The notes beneath the pieces were generated by a model. The model was not told where the DNA came from, searched no databases, and saw only the letters and a program-made list of their open reading frames with translations. The translations under genes were made by a program, and so were the position numbers. DNA of 64,000 nt. Origin: an uncultured Dehalococcoidia bacterium. GTDB taxonomy: Bacteria > Chloroflexota > Dehalococcoidia > Lucifugimonadales > JAAXIE01. The stretch's first letter is position 1; every line of letters starts with the position of its first letter. The stretch is from assembly GCA_951813255.1 (NCBI GenBank), contig OX638353.1:1674001-1738000 (forward strand), given 5' to 3'. This document shows, in pieces, positions 63,577-64,000 of the stretch.

Positions 63577-64000
63577 CTAGGCGCCGAAGTGCGCCTCAAG
63601 TGTGCGGGCGTACTCCTCAGGAGTAAACTTGTATTCCTGCGTGCCATACTTCTGGATCACATAGTGGCTGCACACCGTGCCCATCATGCAGGCCCGTTCC
63701 ACTGGAACGCCCTGTACCAGTCCCTTTATCAGCCCGCCACGAAAGGCATCGCCTGCCCCGGTTGGGTCCACCACATTGGCCGTAGCTATCGCTGGGACTC
63801 TTGTCGTACCTTCCTTGGTGACCACGTCGCACCCTTCCTCGCCCTTGGTCGTAATAATGGTGCTCACCTGCGCCAGCATGGCCTCCACGCTCAATCCGGT
63901 CTTATCCTTGATTAGCTCCAACTCGTAATCGTTGGACACCAGCATGTTCGCTTGCACCAAAGTATCCGCCAGCGCGCTCCCCTCCCATGCCGGCAGCGAC
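63577..64000 (-). CDS. PfkB-family sugar/nucleoside kinase, 5' part outside the window
   Basis: The frame is open to the right edge (in-frame residues LPAWEGSALADTL precede the visible Met), so only the C-terminal ~140 residues are seen. They carry the PfkB second signature DPTGAGDAFRGGLIKG with the catalytic Asp, preceded by ANMLVSNDYELELIKDKTG and TKGEEGCDVVTKEG. The C-terminal YVIQKYGTQEYKFTPEEYARTLEAHFG resembles adenosine-kinase-like members. It phosphorylates a sugar or nucleoside; the substrate-binding half is missing. Converges on lipA. Confidence 0.85.
   Translation of the reverse strand, partial: SLPAWEGSALADTLVQANMLVSNDYELELIKDKTGLSVEAMLAQVSTIITTKGEEGCDVVTKEGTTRVPAIATANVVDPTGAGDAFRGGLIKGLVQGVPVERACMMGTVCSHYVIQKYGTQEYKFTPEEYARTLEAHFGA

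Noticed and set aside
1..64000. CRISPR arrays and rRNA genes
   Set aside because: No regularly spaced repeats and no rRNA signature sequences were seen on either strand.

Overview
The window (about 60% G+C) looks like a chromosome segment of a Chloroflexota bacterium, most likely SAR202-type or another Dehalococcoidia-like lineage. The evidence is gene content: CaiB/BaiF CoA-transferases, luciferase-like flavin/F420 monooxygenase homologues, amidohydrolases, a Rieske oxygenase, a GMC oxidoreductase, an F420-NADP reductase, an archaeal-type PEP carboxylase and a decayed replication-relaxation-type gene. No marker gene fixes the taxon.

1-8.3 kb is accessory DNA resembling a decaying defence/mobile island: the 3' part of a large DUF4020-like gene, a recombinase tail, a heavily frameshifted replication-relaxation-like pseudogene, an unrecognised gene, a broken YhcG-type nuclease and an intact KAP P-loop NTPase.

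8.5-14.7 kb holds a tightly coupled minus-strand operon (nucleotide-sugar epimerase, glycosyltransferase, radical SAM/SPASM protein, WG-repeat methyltransferase) with a truncated UDP-glucose dehydrogenase diverging from it.

14.7-16.8 kb is the most interesting part. It is a compact minus-strand RiPP locus: two short paralogous precursor peptides (one only 46 codons with a TTG start), an ATP-grasp ligase overlapping the second precursor, and a small membrane protein overlapping the ligase. The precursors share a microviridin-like helix motif (P-L-L-x-K-[FY]) and a near-identical C-terminal core ending in ETTDDR, with different synonymous codons, so this is a candidate graspetide cluster.

17.1-21 kb is mobile: a LexA-type HTH gene abutted by a broken IS5-family element with recognisable inverted repeats, an AlpA-like excisionase and a frameshifted tyrosine integrase.

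21.2-39.6 kb is catabolic: LLM flavin enzymes, VOC proteins, a two-domain CaiB fusion, amidohydrolases, a GMC oxidoreductase, a cupin and a dipeptidase-like protein. A VapBC module lies between a CaiB gene and a duplicated CaiB 5' fragment, and a PLD-ATPase sits behind a promoter/terminator leader. An HtrA-like lipoprotein protease ends the block.

39.7-64 kb mixes envelope and transport genes (PPC lipoprotein, NCS2 permease with a fused regulatory domain, Amt, MgtE), tRNA-Val(GAC), a biotin-dependent carboxylase operon, PEP carboxylase, a split CaiB pair, F420 reductase, gamma-carbonic anhydrase, lipoyl synthase and a PfkB kinase cut by the window edge. Four catabolic genes between 46.8 and 57.1 kb carry frameshifts.
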